64,000 nt of DNA from JAXLWB01 sp046328715 (lineage in GTDB: Bacteria; Chloroflexota; Anaerolineae; Caldilineales; Caldilineaceae): the NCBI GenBank assembly GCA_046328715.1, contig JAXLWB010000003.1:248001-312000 (forward strand), given 5' to 3'. Shown one piece after another: positions 45,448 through 56,407 of this stretch (position 1 is the stretch's first letter; every line of letters starts with the position of its first letter). The notes under the pieces are model-generated. The model did no database searches and was not told the origin of the DNA. It saw only the letters and a program-made list of their open reading frames with translations. A program made the position numbers and the translations under genes.

Positions 45448-45909
45448 ATGTCAACAACAACCAACTGGCGCGAACAGGGTGTCAAAGTAATTCCTGGCAA
45501 TCAACTGGACACGAACACGCCACAAACACCGGGCATGAACCGTGCGGCCGCCATTAACTTTGCCCGGGTCGGCGCGCAGAAACTCTGGGCCGGTACTGTG
45601 ACGATCCACCCCAACGCCAAGACGGGTGCACATCACCATGGCGAGTTGGAGAGCGTGATCTATGTGATTCGTGGCAAAGCACGGATGCGCTGGGGTGAAC
45701 AACTTGAGTATGTGGCCGAAGCCGGCCCCGGCGACTTTATCTTCGTGCCGCCCTTTGTGCCGCACCAGGAGATCAACGCCGATCCCGAGCAGTCGCTGGA
45801 GTGCGTGCTCGTGCGCAGCGATCAGGAAGCGGTGGTGGTCAATTTGGAGATCGAGGCGGTGGAGAAGCCAGAGGCGGTGAAGTGGGTGGATGCGATTCAC
45901 AAAGATTGA
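45448..45909 (+). CDS. Cupin-domain protein
   Basis: A 153-residue single-domain cupin. Motif 1 is HPNAKTGAHHHGELESVIYV with the His-His-Glu metal ligands, followed by RGKARMRWG. Motif 2 is AGPGDFIFVPPFVPHQEINA with the last His. The substrate is unknown; similar proteins bind small organic molecules or act as dioxygenases. The ATG at 45448 has AAGGAGCAGAGTT upstream. A longer start at 45421 is unlikely. Confidence 0.85.
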   Translation: MSTTTNWREQGVKVIPGNQLDTNTPQTPGMNRAAAINFARVGAQKLWAGTVTIHPNAKTGAHHHGELESVIYVIRGKARMRWGEQLEYVAEAGPGDFIFVPPFVPHQEINADPEQSLECVLVRSDQEAVVVNLEIEAVEKPEAVKWVDAIHKD

Positions 45910-46123
45910 AAAACTGTGAACACGGAAAGAACAATTACGCTATCAAAGATTCTAGCAAAGCTGGATTTAGGCACGCTTCAAATCCGCTGAGCAATCAACA
46001 GCTCCCGCTCTTTGATCAGATCACCCTTTTTTGATTCAAAATCCAATACCATGTAACATCAAGCAAAATCAAGTCAAGGATGCGAATTATCTAAGAATCC
46101 CCCAATCTCAAATCTCAAATCTT

Positions 46124-47799
<1,676 letters not shown>

Positions 47800-47863
47800 A
47801 GATAAGGAACGCTGGAGCGTCTGGAATGGTTCCCACGTTGGAACGTGGGAACCAGTATAAATG

Positions 47864-49210
47864 CTAATCCAACTTCTGTTTCTCTCGGATCTCGTTGGCT
47901 GCCGCCTGAAGTGCTTCCTTGGGTGCAATCTTGCCATCGTACATGTCCTTCATCTGGCGTCCGATGATTTCCGTTGCTTCCTGCCAACCCTTGCCAAAGA
48001 CATAAGGTTGTACTTCGGCGTTCACCTCAGCATATAGTTTGAAAGCTGTCTGACCTCCGTAGAAATCAACTGGCTCGCTCAGAAGTGGCCAGTTCTCGGC
48101 GTTAATCAACCCCGGAGCCGTGTCACTCATGACAGATACGGTCTCCTGACCCGCCTGTGTCAGTTGGGCAAATTCCAGGAACCCGAATGATTCTGCAATA
48201 TGCTTGCTCTGGGCCGGGATGGCGAATTGCGAACCCCCGTTGGTGAAGGCGCGCGCGCCACCCTTGGTCCATGCCGGTACACGCGTCACTTTCCACTTTC
48301 CACTGGTTCCGATGGCGGCGAATTTGATCATGCCAGCGATCCAGACAGCATCTGGAAAGCAGACGATCGTGCCATTTCCCCAGTCACTAAAGATGTCATC
48401 CCAGCTTGGATTTTGATACACTGTGCCCGAATCCCAAAGCTTCTTCATGAATTCGAGTGTGTTGATTGCAACCGGCTGGTCGATTGTGACCTTGGTCTCG
48501 TCTAGGTCGTATAGACCACCACCCTGCTGCCAGAGCCAGTTGATAAACGGCGGGTAGCTCTGGTCCTTGAACAGTCCCCATAGCTTCACCTTGCCGTCGG
48601 TGGCCTCTTTGAGTTTCAAACCTGCAGTCAACCAGTCATCATACGTTTCGATCGCGGTGGGATCGACGCCATACTGCTCGAAAATGTCAGACCGATAGTA
48701 GAGCATGCACGGCGAGCAGTCTCCTGGCAATGCATAGTTCTTACCCTTGTAAACACCAAGCCGCCACTTGTACGGCACCACTTTGTCTTTGTATGGCACC
48801 ATTGCCTCTGTAATATCCGCCAGCCCCCCGCTGTCAGCAAACTGGGCGAGGTAAGGATCCTCAATGGCCACAATGTCATCCACAGTGCCAGCAGCCAATG
48901 ACAATCGTAGTTTGTCGTGATAGGGGTGTAGGTCGAGGTATTGCCCCTCGATTAGCTGTATTTTGATGTTCGGGTGATTGTCAGTAAACTGCGAGACTAG
49001 GTCCCTAAAGCTCGGAGTGATATACCATGAGGACAATGTGATGTTGATTTCAGCCGAAGGTATGGGGGCCGCTGTTGCTGTGGCCTGAGCAGCCGCTACT
49101 GGAACGGCAGACGGCCTAATGGCCACACATGCAGAAAGGGATGCCTCGGCCAAGGCAAGACTCGCGACTTGCAAGAAACCACGACGGCTGAGATTCTTCG
49201 TGAATAACAT
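47864..49210 (-). CDS. Extracellular solute-binding lipoprotein (family 1, sugar ABC type)
   Basis: A 448-residue periplasmic/surface binding protein. The N-terminus NLSRRGFLQVASLALAEASL followed by SAC combines a twin-arginine motif with a lipobox, so it is probably a Tat-exported lipoprotein. The body fits family 1 sugar-binding proteins (INITLSSWYITPSFRDLVSQ, VVPYKWRLGVYKGKNYALPG, WIAGMIKFAAIG). Relatives bind oligosaccharides or glycerol phosphate. No permease or ATPase gene lies beside it, so its transporter partners must be encoded elsewhere. AGGAGGAAAT precedes the ATG. Confidence 0.88.
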   Translation of the reverse strand: MLFTKNLSRRGFLQVASLALAEASLSACVAIRPSAVPVAAAQATATAAPIPSAEINITLSSWYITPSFRDLVSQFTDNHPNIKIQLIEGQYLDLHPYHDKLRLSLAAGTVDDIVAIEDPYLAQFADSGGLADITEAMVPYKDKVVPYKWRLGVYKGKNYALPGDCSPCMLYYRSDIFEQYGVDPTAIETYDDWLTAGLKLKEATDGKVKLWGLFKDQSYPPFINWLWQQGGGLYDLDETKVTIDQPVAINTLEFMKKLWDSGTVYQNPSWDDIFSDWGNGTIVCFPDAVWIAGMIKFAAIGTSGKWKVTRVPAWTKGGARAFTNGGSQFAIPAQSKHIAESFGFLEFAQLTQAGQETVSVMSDTAPGLINAENWPLLSEPVDFYGGQTAFKLYAEVNAEVQPYVFGKGWQEATEIIGRQMKDMYDGKIAPKEALQAAANEIREKQKLD

Positions 49211-49264
49211 ATTTCCTCCTATTGTTCAAATCAATTCAAGAAATAATGGTCGTGTGCCCCCTAT

Positions 49265-49300
49265 GCCTTCTGGGAAGCGATCAACTGCTTCCCAGAAGGC
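49265..49300. repeat. Perfect 14-bp hairpin upstream of the solute-binding gene
   Basis: GCCTTCTGGGAAGC (49265-49278) and its exact complement (49287-49300) enclose an 8-nt loop. No T-run follows on either strand, so it is not a classical intrinsic terminator. It may be a leader structure or operator for the gene starting at 49210. Confidence 0.7.
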
Positions 49301-49443
49301 TTGTATCTCAATCAGTGCTGCATCTTCATTCCGTTGTATTCACTGGAATCATCAGATGCTACATATCCAGCAAGACGAGTGTTTCACAAAATTTCTCCTT
49401 TCTGTTGAGTCAGTGGACTTCTCTTCAATAAATAATTAAACCA

Positions 49444-49665
49444 CTACAATTCAGCACTGACTTCTGATTGCTCTGTCGTTGGCACTTTGCCCGCGACGTA
49501 CTCGATCAATTGACTACCTTCTCGAAAGTAGTGTGTCTCCCCGCTCAACACATGCTTGACCTGTATACAAAGCCTGTTTGGCTCTTCTCTGACCGATTCA
49601 CGCCAAACACGGATTGTAAACAATGTCGATGGGGAGTAATTTGTGCGCAGACCAAAATTTTCCAT
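49444..49665 (-). CDS. Small hypothetical protein
   Basis: A 73-residue protein with the segments LFTIRVWRESVREEPNRLCI and QVKHVLSGETHYFREGSQLI, then EYVAGKVP. The pattern (short strand, aromatic-Arg, VKHVxSGExxYFR) recalls small single-domain proteins I associate with Chloroflexota genomes, but I cannot name a family. The start is not fixed by a ribosome binding site. The rest of 49211-50051 holds the hairpin at 49265, a lone family C arm at 49831, and no other gene. Confidence 0.45.
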   Translation of the reverse strand: MENFGLRTNYSPSTLFTIRVWRESVREEPNRLCIQVKHVLSGETHYFREGSQLIEYVAGKVPTTEQSEVSAEL

Positions 49666-49830
49666 AGGGATTCACCAGGCAAGGCAAAAGGACGGCGCAG
49701 TAATTATTTCAAAAATCAGGATGTCAGTAGTTTAGCTAACACGGCGATCCCAAAGCGCTCCCTTCGACGTTCCCTGAGCGTTCCTCGTGCTAAAGATGTT
49801 TATGAAAGAGCGAAATGGGTCACCTTTTTT

Positions 49831-49855
49831 AAACACGGAAATCAAGGAACACGGA
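49831..49855. repeat. Single arm of palindromic repeat family C
   Basis: AAACACGGAAATCAAGGAAC followed by ACGGA matches the right arms at 25035-25060 and 61819-61845. No facing left arm is present here, so it is a partial copy. Confidence 0.7.
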
Positions 49856-50051
49856 ACTATTCTTGAGCTTTGCTGAGAAGCCTCGTTTGGTCATTATGGG
49901 GAATGGGCGAAAACGTAGAAAGTAGTACAACGGAGACAAACGCGAAGAACCATTGATTGATGTTGTACAGATTGGTCGTTTCACAGATAGATCATTCGTT
50001 CAATCTAAATCCACGGCTCTAGATGGCTCGATAGTAAGGAAAGAGAAAGAG

Positions 50052-53000
50052 TCAGGAGAAGGCACAGATCGCTTCGATCTCTGACAGCAGCGCTTGGGCA
50101 GTTTGCAGATCCGCTGTGTCAAACCCTTCCTTGAACCAGTGATAGATTTCTGCCAGCAGTTGGTAGGCTTCGCTTGTTCGCCCCTGTTGCTGCCAGAGAC
50201 GAGCCAGGCCAGTTGCAGCACGCAGTTCGAACAACTTTTCGCTTTGCTGACGGGCAATTTCAATTGCTTGTGTATAGGCGATTTCAACTTGTTCAAACGC
50301 CTCCCCTTGCGCCAATAGCAAATCTCCTTCAAGACGGTAGATTTCGGCTCGGTAAAAGCGATCATCGCGCTGCGCCGTAAATGCTTGTGCGGTTTTTAAA
50401 AGTTCGATACCTTCAGCATTCCGACCTGCTATTGCATAGCCTTCCACAAGCAGCGCATAAAAATAATTGTAGAGCAAGCTTTGCCCTGTCGCTTGCCACT
50501 CAGCCAGACCTTGTCGCATCAATTTAATCCCGGTTGCAGAATCGCCAGCCATGGCAAAGGTCCACCCTTGCACCACAATCGCATTTGTCAAAATTGTGGA
50601 ATACCCGTATTTGACAGATAACTCGATAGATTTTTGGAGATAAGCTTGTGTCGGCGCAATTTCGCTCAAGCATTGATAGAAGCTAGCAGTTTGCATAGCG
50701 GCATCAGCGATAAGAATGGGCAGAGTCAGAGTTTCCGTCAGTGCCGCTAAGTCTGCTAATTTTTGTTTAGCCTGCTCTGGGTAACCAAGCAACCACAAAC
50801 TCAATCCAGCAATGAGCAGAGCGCACATCCCAGTGTCGTGGATGACATACTCGATTGCATGTGCCTGATATTTGCCTGTATTGTAGATCGCAAGACCCAG
50901 TTTGGCGTACTGGAGGGCCAACGGCACTGAACCACAGTAAAAATGTACACCCCATAAAGCATGGTAAGCTTGTAAGAGCAGACCCTCATCGCCCGCCTGC
51001 TCGGCAATCTGCATGCATCGTTCACATAGCTTGATTGCCTTAGCGTACTCAGCTCGATAAAGGTATACTTCGTGAAGTCCCCACAAGGCTGGAAAGAGTT
51101 GTGGCGTCGCTGTGATCTGTTCACAAAGAACCAAGGCACGATCATAGATTTGGCCTACCTCGATCGAACCTGATCCCTTGATAGGAACCCAAATATTGCC
51201 TAGTGCCAATTGGAGCGTAAGTTCATGTTCTTTGCCTTTAGGTGTCTCAGGAAATCGCTTCAATAGATCAAAACCACAGTTGAGGTAAGCGAGCGCTTCA
51301 TTAGTGGCAAAGAGTTGGCGCTCCTTTTCTGCGGCTTGGGAATAATACTCGATTGCTTGCGCCGGTAATCCGGCCTGTTCATAGTGAACGGCTAATTGGC
51401 CACAGACGATACTCAAATTGTGTGCAAAGATTCCTTCGAGTGTTTGGGCAATGCGCCGATGGAACGAACGACGACGGATATGACTCATCTCCTCATATGC
51501 TACGTCGCGAATACGGTCATGGCTAAAGTCATAAGCGACGCTGCCGTGGCGACGGATAATGCGCCGCTGCCATAACTCATCCAAGGCACGTACCACAGCA
51601 TCTTCGTCCTGCTTACTTGCGCGCATGAGCACGTCAAAGGTAAAGTCCTGACCAATGGTTGCAGCGAATTGAGCCAACTCCCGGGCCACAGGTGAGAGTT
51701 GCGTCAAACGGGTCTGTATAACAGCCTGCACCTTAGGCGGCAAGACGAAGGCCGGAACGGGAAGCGCAGGCAGCGGACCAGACTGAGTCGCATCGACCCA
51801 GTTCTCTTTGTTCAACCCAGCGCGCGTCATCTCCACAATAAAGAGCGGGTTGCCAGCCGTGGCACGATAAAGCAGTTGTTGCGTTTGCTCAGCCAACGCC
51901 TGTTGGGCAATCTGCGTGGCCAGCGAGACTGTTTCGGTCTTATCCAAGGGGTTCAGTTCAATCTCACTCAACTGGTCACTACCACGCAAATGGCGACAGA
52001 GCGCCTGCAAGGGATGTGTCCCATCTACTTCCTCGGGGCGGGCCGTCCCCACGAGCAACAGTTTTGCCTTTGGTTCAAAATGGAGGAGATAGCGTAACCA
52101 CTCCAACGTCTCCCGGTCGCACCAGTGCAGATCATCGAGCAGCAACAGCAGCGGTTGCGGAGCAGCCAATAACGCTCGCACCAACGCCTCCCACAACCGT
52201 TGTCGTTGCCAGGCTTCGGTCATCGGTTCGGGCGGGAGCACAGTGGGTTGTTCGCTTAGGATCTCTGGAAGCAGGCGTGCCACTTCGCTCAGCCAGACTG
52301 GTGCCAAGCGGGAGCGAACGCGCTGTATAGCCTCTGTCCGCAGCCAGGCAATGACCGGTGCATAGGCTAAATGCCCTTCGCCAGCATAAGCTCGTGTGCG
52401 CGCCACACTAAACCCTTGCTGCCCCGCCCAACTCAATACCTCCTCTGACAGATGGGTCTTTCCAATCCCTGCCTCGCCCCAAACGCAGACAAAGTGAATG
52501 CCCTGCGTGGTCGCCTGTCGCCACTTTTGCTGGAGTACGCCCCATTCTGTTCGCCGTCCAACCAGGCGTGTAGCATGATGGATCGGTAGCAATGTCTTCG
52601 CCCCGGTTTCGAGATTGAGCAATCGGGCATGAGCGGCTTGCGTTTCGGGAGAGGGATCAATGCCCAGTTCGCTTGCCAACAACGCAGCGCAGGTATGATA
52701 GGTACGCAGCGCACCAGCCCGATCACCTTGCAGTGCCTGCAAACGCATCAGGTGCAGGTACATGCTCTCCTGCAATGGATCGAGGCGCAGTAATTGCTGA
52801 GCGTAGGGGATGGCGATAGCAAAGGCCTGTTGTTGTTCATAGCCAGCCACTAAGCGTTCCAGCGCACCCAGACAGAGTTGATGCAGCCGCTCGCGCTCGA
52901 CAACTACCCAATCATCGTAACAACTGGGGGTCAAAGGTCCTGTATAAAGTGCCACTGCCCCCGACCAGTGGTCAAGCGCTTCCTCAAATCGTTGATTTTG

Positions 53001-53354
53001 TGCAGCGGCGGTTGCTTGATTGAGCTTGGCTTCAAATTCTACGATGTCGAGGCTAAAGGACGCGGCGGGTCGCCATTGCACGACCTGATTGTCAGCATAA
53101 ATCGCTTGGGCGAGAATCGGCGACATCTGACGCAGATGGGTTAGAGCTTTGCGTAGGTTAGTTAAGGCTTGAGGTTCACTCGAATCGGGCCAGAGCAAGA
53201 AAGCCAAGTGGCGACGCGCTTGAGGCGCATGATGGTGCAAAAGCAAAAAGGTGAGCAAAGCTTGGTAGCGTGCCTGTGGAACAACGATGAGTTTGTTATC
53301 GCTATCGCTCAATCGAAAATCGCCTAACAGATAGATATGCAGAGTTGCCGACAT
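50052..53354 (-). CDS. SARP/BTAD regulator with AAA ATPase and TPR region
   Basis: An 1100-residue signal-integrating regulator. Residues about 1-95 form the OmpR-like winged helix (IYLLGDFRLSDSDNKLIVVP..LLWPDSSEPQALTNLRKALT). Residues about 100-250 form the bacterial transcriptional activator domain (BTAD), made of TPR-like helices. An ATPase follows, with Walker A CVWGEAGIGKTHLSEEVLSW and Walker B PLLLLLDDLHWCDRETLEWL. The C-terminal half is TPR-like repeats (EQAGLPAQAIEYYSQAAEKE and similar). There is no LuxR HTH at the end. Such proteins activate nearby genes on binding a ligand. The start 53354 is taken from the domain boundary; longer reading to 53465 is possible. Confidence 0.85.
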   Translation of the reverse strand: MSATLHIYLLGDFRLSDSDNKLIVVPQARYQALLTFLLLHHHAPQARRHLAFLLWPDSSEPQALTNLRKALTHLRQMSPILAQAIYADNQVVQWRPAASFSLDIVEFEAKLNQATAAAQNQRFEEALDHWSGAVALYTGPLTPSCYDDWVVVERERLHQLCLGALERLVAGYEQQQAFAIAIPYAQQLLRLDPLQESMYLHLMRLQALQGDRAGALRTYHTCAALLASELGIDPSPETQAAHARLLNLETGAKTLLPIHHATRLVGRRTEWGVLQQKWRQATTQGIHFVCVWGEAGIGKTHLSEEVLSWAGQQGFSVARTRAYAGEGHLAYAPVIAWLRTEAIQRVRSRLAPVWLSEVARLLPEILSEQPTVLPPEPMTEAWQRQRLWEALVRALLAAPQPLLLLLDDLHWCDRETLEWLRYLLHFEPKAKLLLVGTARPEEVDGTHPLQALCRHLRGSDQLSEIELNPLDKTETVSLATQIAQQALAEQTQQLLYRATAGNPLFIVEMTRAGLNKENWVDATQSGPLPALPVPAFVLPPKVQAVIQTRLTQLSPVARELAQFAATIGQDFTFDVLMRASKQDEDAVVRALDELWQRRIIRRHGSVAYDFSHDRIRDVAYEEMSHIRRRSFHRRIAQTLEGIFAHNLSIVCGQLAVHYEQAGLPAQAIEYYSQAAEKERQLFATNEALAYLNCGFDLLKRFPETPKGKEHELTLQLALGNIWVPIKGSGSIEVGQIYDRALVLCEQITATPQLFPALWGLHEVYLYRAEYAKAIKLCERCMQIAEQAGDEGLLLQAYHALWGVHFYCGSVPLALQYAKLGLAIYNTGKYQAHAIEYVIHDTGMCALLIAGLSLWLLGYPEQAKQKLADLAALTETLTLPILIADAAMQTASFYQCLSEIAPTQAYLQKSIELSVKYGYSTILTNAIVVQGWTFAMAGDSATGIKLMRQGLAEWQATGQSLLYNYFYALLVEGYAIAGRNAEGIELLKTAQAFTAQRDDRFYRAEIYRLEGDLLLAQGEAFEQVEIAYTQAIEIARQQSEKLFELRAATGLARLWQQQGRTSEAYQLLAEIYHWFKEGFDTADLQTAQALLSEIEAICAFS

Positions 53355-53800
53355 CGCGATTTCGCATCCTTCCTTTTGCGGAAACGAGTTTTTACGCCCC
53401 ATTCCCGACAGATTGGCAAAACTCAACTGTAATCTCTCATAAAATTCTACACCTGAAATTTTCATTGCAGTCTACCATGTTTCTCTCCTTTTCCTATCCA
53501 GAATCACCCTCTTGGAGTGATTCGCCGACAAGTCAATAGGACTTACTCACTTACGAAAATAACTAACACCAATAGGCCAAATTGATGCACTTCAAGTTCG
53601 GAGCATAAGGTGACAGTCACGGGCAAATAGATTCATGTTCTCAAGGTATAGGCTCAATTGTATTCTCGTGTATTCTGGGGTTGTTGTAATTGGTCACCTT
53701 CCAAAGGTCTGATAGTAGGTCTGGCGCAAATGTGATAATGCCAAAATAAGCCAAAAGCCTAATTGCATCCTCTCAAAAAAAGTGGTATCGTTTGCGCACG

Positions 53801-54259
53801 ATGCACTCTGTGACACTTAGCATGACAAAGCTCTGTCGCACCTGTCAGCACACCCTGCACCTCTTCTTTGCAGGGCTTTTTGCGTTGGTGATGCCGTTTA
53901 TCTGCATGGGTGCTTTTGCTGAACCGGGGCATCCGCATCGTTTTCCCCATTTTGTCTTTTTGGATCCAGTGTTAACAGTGCGGTTGCCTCTCGCTACACA
54001 ACCAAGCCAATTGCAACAGACGCATGCAGAACACACAAAGCATCATGCAAGCGAGACGTCACAAGCGGCCAAACAACCAGTTAGTCAAGCGACTTCATCG
54101 CTAATCCTGTTCTCCATTTTCACGTTTAGTACCGTCGGCGCTTGGATATTCTCTCCAACCAATCGACGTCATTTCATTTCATTTTCTCCTCAGGCATTCC
54201 CCAAATCGATTGCCTTAGCCATCTTGCTTCCACCTCCACGACTTGCTGTATCTCTCTAG
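53801..54259 (+). CDS. Small membrane protein, HPHRFPH family, copy 1
   Basis: A 152-residue protein that I cannot assign to a described family. An N-terminal hydrophobic segment (LFFAGLFALVMPFICMGAFA) is followed directly by EPGHPHRFPHFVFLDPV. A polar His/Gln/Thr stretch follows, then a second hydrophobic segment (SSLILFSIFTFSTVGAWIFS), and the end AFPKSIALAILLPPPRLAVS. The same order and motifs occur in the protein at 58314-58850. The two flank the CopC genes, and the His-rich motif would suit copper or heme handling, but this is inference. The start is uncertain (53801 or 53822). The gap 53355-53800 shows no other feature. Confidence 0.65.
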   Translation: MHSVTLSMTKLCRTCQHTLHLFFAGLFALVMPFICMGAFAEPGHPHRFPHFVFLDPVLTVRLPLATQPSQLQQTHAEHTKHHASETSQAAKQPVSQATSSLILFSIFTFSTVGAWIFSPTNRRHFISFSPQAFPKSIALAILLPPPRLAVSL

Positions 54260-54570
54260 GAATCGACAATCAAACAGTGTTGTAACGGTCAAGGGCGTAC
54301 CATAGGTGGGTCATTACATCGCTCAGTTGCCGTTTCCGTACGTTAATTTGTCGCATCTAACTTGTTCGACTCAATCGGACAGAGTGTTTTCAGCCAAAAG
54401 CTATGAGCACAATCGTGACCACTCCGTGGAATCACGCTCTTTGTGCTTACCTGATTACGTTGTGAAGGCTTTCCAGCTCGGTTGAAGCTCTTTTTTTCGA
54501 GCAATTTCGTGCTTGCTCCGTCCATTTCTGCTGGAAGCAACAAGTGCTAATGATAATGGAGAAAATCGCC

Positions 54571-55632
54571 ATGTATAAGAAAATTACGCTCGTAGCGTTA
54601 CTACTCGTTGGTTGTTTGGTCTTTTTAACCCGTCAACCGCAGGCATTGGCTTCGCCTGCCTTACACGGAGAAGGAACCGCCACCCCTGCTGCGGAAGGAG
54701 AGGCGATTACTGACACCGTAGCCAGTGATACAGAGGCCGAACCGACTCTCCACGACCTGATGCACGAGATCGAAGAGTTGCGTGCCGAGGTTGAAGAGTT
54801 ACATGCACACATTGATGCAGGTCAAGGTGGCCCGGCTTCAACCAATGAAGTAGTCACCGCCGTCTACTTTCTCGACACAGTAGGCTTGCATGATCTATCC
54901 GAACGACTCAGCACCGATAAGACGATTCAAGCATCGGATGCGGGAACCGTAAGCCGAATTGCGCGCCTACTTTCATCGGTCAACTGGCCCGAACCACTCG
55001 CTACCGATGCGATTAGCCTGACGACAACGTTGAACGACTTGGCTACAGCGTTAGGCAATGATGATTTAGAAACGGCGACTCCCTTGGCCGATACAGCCCA
55101 CGATGCGCAACATGCATTCTCGCACAGTGTGGAACATTGGCTGGCCGATCAACCGGCCGCCTCGGCTGGCGCAGAGGGACAGGCTTTCCGTGTGACCTCC
55201 GCCGTCTATTTGCTGGACACCGTGGGTCTACATGGCCTTTCGGAACGGCTGAGCACCGATAAGGAAATTCAGGCTGCCGATGCAGGCAATGTCAGCCGCA
55301 TCGCCGGTCTGCTTGCCACCGTCGATTGGCCCGAAGAATTGGCGACCGATGCGATCAGCCTGACCACCACCTTGAATGATCTGGCCACGGCGCTGGGCAA
55401 TGATGATCTGGAAACAGCCACACCCTTGGCCGATACCGCACACGAAGCGCAACATGCCTTCTCGCACGCGGCTGAACATTGGCTGGCCGACGCAATGGGC
55501 ACGCACGAAGAAGCTGCTGCCGACGATCATGGCGCTGAGGAAACCAGTGTTGAAGGCAGCGATACGATCACCAGCACCGATGTCATGACCGATACGGACG
55601 TGATGACCGATACACAAAGTACAGGAGGTTGA
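54571..55632 (+). CDS. Secreted protein with two nearly identical His-containing repeats
   Basis: A 353-residue exported protein with signal peptide (ITLVALLLVGCLVFLTRQPQ). A coiled-coil segment LHDLMHEIEELRAEVEELHA follows. Then come two 103-residue repeats (coded at 54841-55149 and 55183-55491), close to 90 percent identical in protein but with many synonymous differences. Each repeat is predicted helical and contains VGLH.LSERLSTDK and a His cluster H.AQHAFSH..EHWLAD. The tail is acidic and Thr-rich. The His pattern suggests metal binding, perhaps copper given the next genes, but no family is recognised. The ATG at 54571 has TGGAGA eight bases upstream. The gap 54260-54570 shows nothing I can name. 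Confidence 0.75.
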   Translation: MYKKITLVALLLVGCLVFLTRQPQALASPALHGEGTATPAAEGEAITDTVASDTEAEPTLHDLMHEIEELRAEVEELHAHIDAGQGGPASTNEVVTAVYFLDTVGLHDLSERLSTDKTIQASDAGTVSRIARLLSSVNWPEPLATDAISLTTTLNDLATALGNDDLETATPLADTAHDAQHAFSHSVEHWLADQPAASAGAEGQAFRVTSAVYLLDTVGLHGLSERLSTDKEIQAADAGNVSRIAGLLATVDWPEELATDAISLTTTLNDLATALGNDDLETATPLADTAHEAQHAFSHAAEHWLADAMGTHEEAAADDHGAEETSVEGSDTITSTDVMTDTDVMTDTQSTGG

Positions 55633-55640
55633 GCTCGACC

Positions 55641-56288
55641 ATGAAACGTAAACTCGCCCTGCCGCTATTCGCTGGACTGTTGCTGACGTTGCTGCTCTTG
55701 GTACCTGTTCAACGGCTTTACGCCCATGCTGAATATGACCATTCGGAGCCAGCCGCCGATGCTGTGATGGATACAGCACCCACGCAGGTACGCATCTGGT
55801 TTACGCAGGAACTCTTTCGTCACAAAGGGGCGAACAGCATTGAAGTGGAGGGGCCGGACGGCAGCCGAGTCGATCAGAATGATTTCGCAATCGACGACGA
55901 TGATCGAACGCTGGCTTCCGTTTCGCTCTCACCCACCTTGTCCGCCGGAGTTTACACGGTACACTGGGTAGCCACGTCCTCAGAAGATGGTCACGAGGCA
56001 AAGGGTGAGTTTACGTTTACGATTGGTAATACGTCCAGCGGTGGAACGCAAGCGGAGTCGCAGACACTGAGTACGACGGTGGAATCAGCTACAGCCACGT
56101 CAATCCCTGAGCCGATGCCTACAGCAACTGACACTGTACAGGCAACAGTGACCTCTGCTCCAACGCCAGCGACCCAGCCAACTTCCACAGGTAGCGGTTC
56201 AACGTTGCCTTGTTTGGGCGGAACGATGCCGCTGGCAATGGTGTTGGGCGCAGTGATTGCTGGGCGCAAGCGAATGCGGAAGGGATAG
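55641..56288 (+). CDS. CopC-domain copper-resistance protein with C-terminal anchor
   Basis: A 215-residue exported protein. After a signal peptide (LALPLFAGLLLTLLLLVPVQ) the mature chain begins near HAEYDHSEPAADAVMD, the usual CopC start with its copper-binding His. Later come IWFTQELFRHKG, VSLSPTLSAGVYTVHWVATS and SEDGHEAKGEFTFTI, which carries the second conserved Asp/His pair. A Thr/Pro linker leads to a hydrophobic anchor LGGTMPLAMVLGAVIAG and a basic end. CopC binds Cu(II) outside the membrane and hands it to CopD. The gene starts 8 bp after the tandem-repeat protein gene, with AGGAGG upstream. Confidence 0.88.
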   Translation: MKRKLALPLFAGLLLTLLLLVPVQRLYAHAEYDHSEPAADAVMDTAPTQVRIWFTQELFRHKGANSIEVEGPDGSRVDQNDFAIDDDDRTLASVSLSPTLSAGVYTVHWVATSSEDGHEAKGEFTFTIGNTSSGGTQAESQTLSTTVESATATSIPEPMPTATDTVQATVTSAPTPATQPTSTGSGSTLPCLGGTMPLAMVLGAVIAGRKRMRKG

Positions 56289-56407
56289 TTGTATACGAAC
56301 TTGACCAGCACTTCACGCTCAAAGCGTGTTAGAGACTTAACTTTTCCTACACGCCTACACGAGAAAGTGCCGTTCAAGTTGACACGACATAATAGTGACA
56401 AAAGCAG

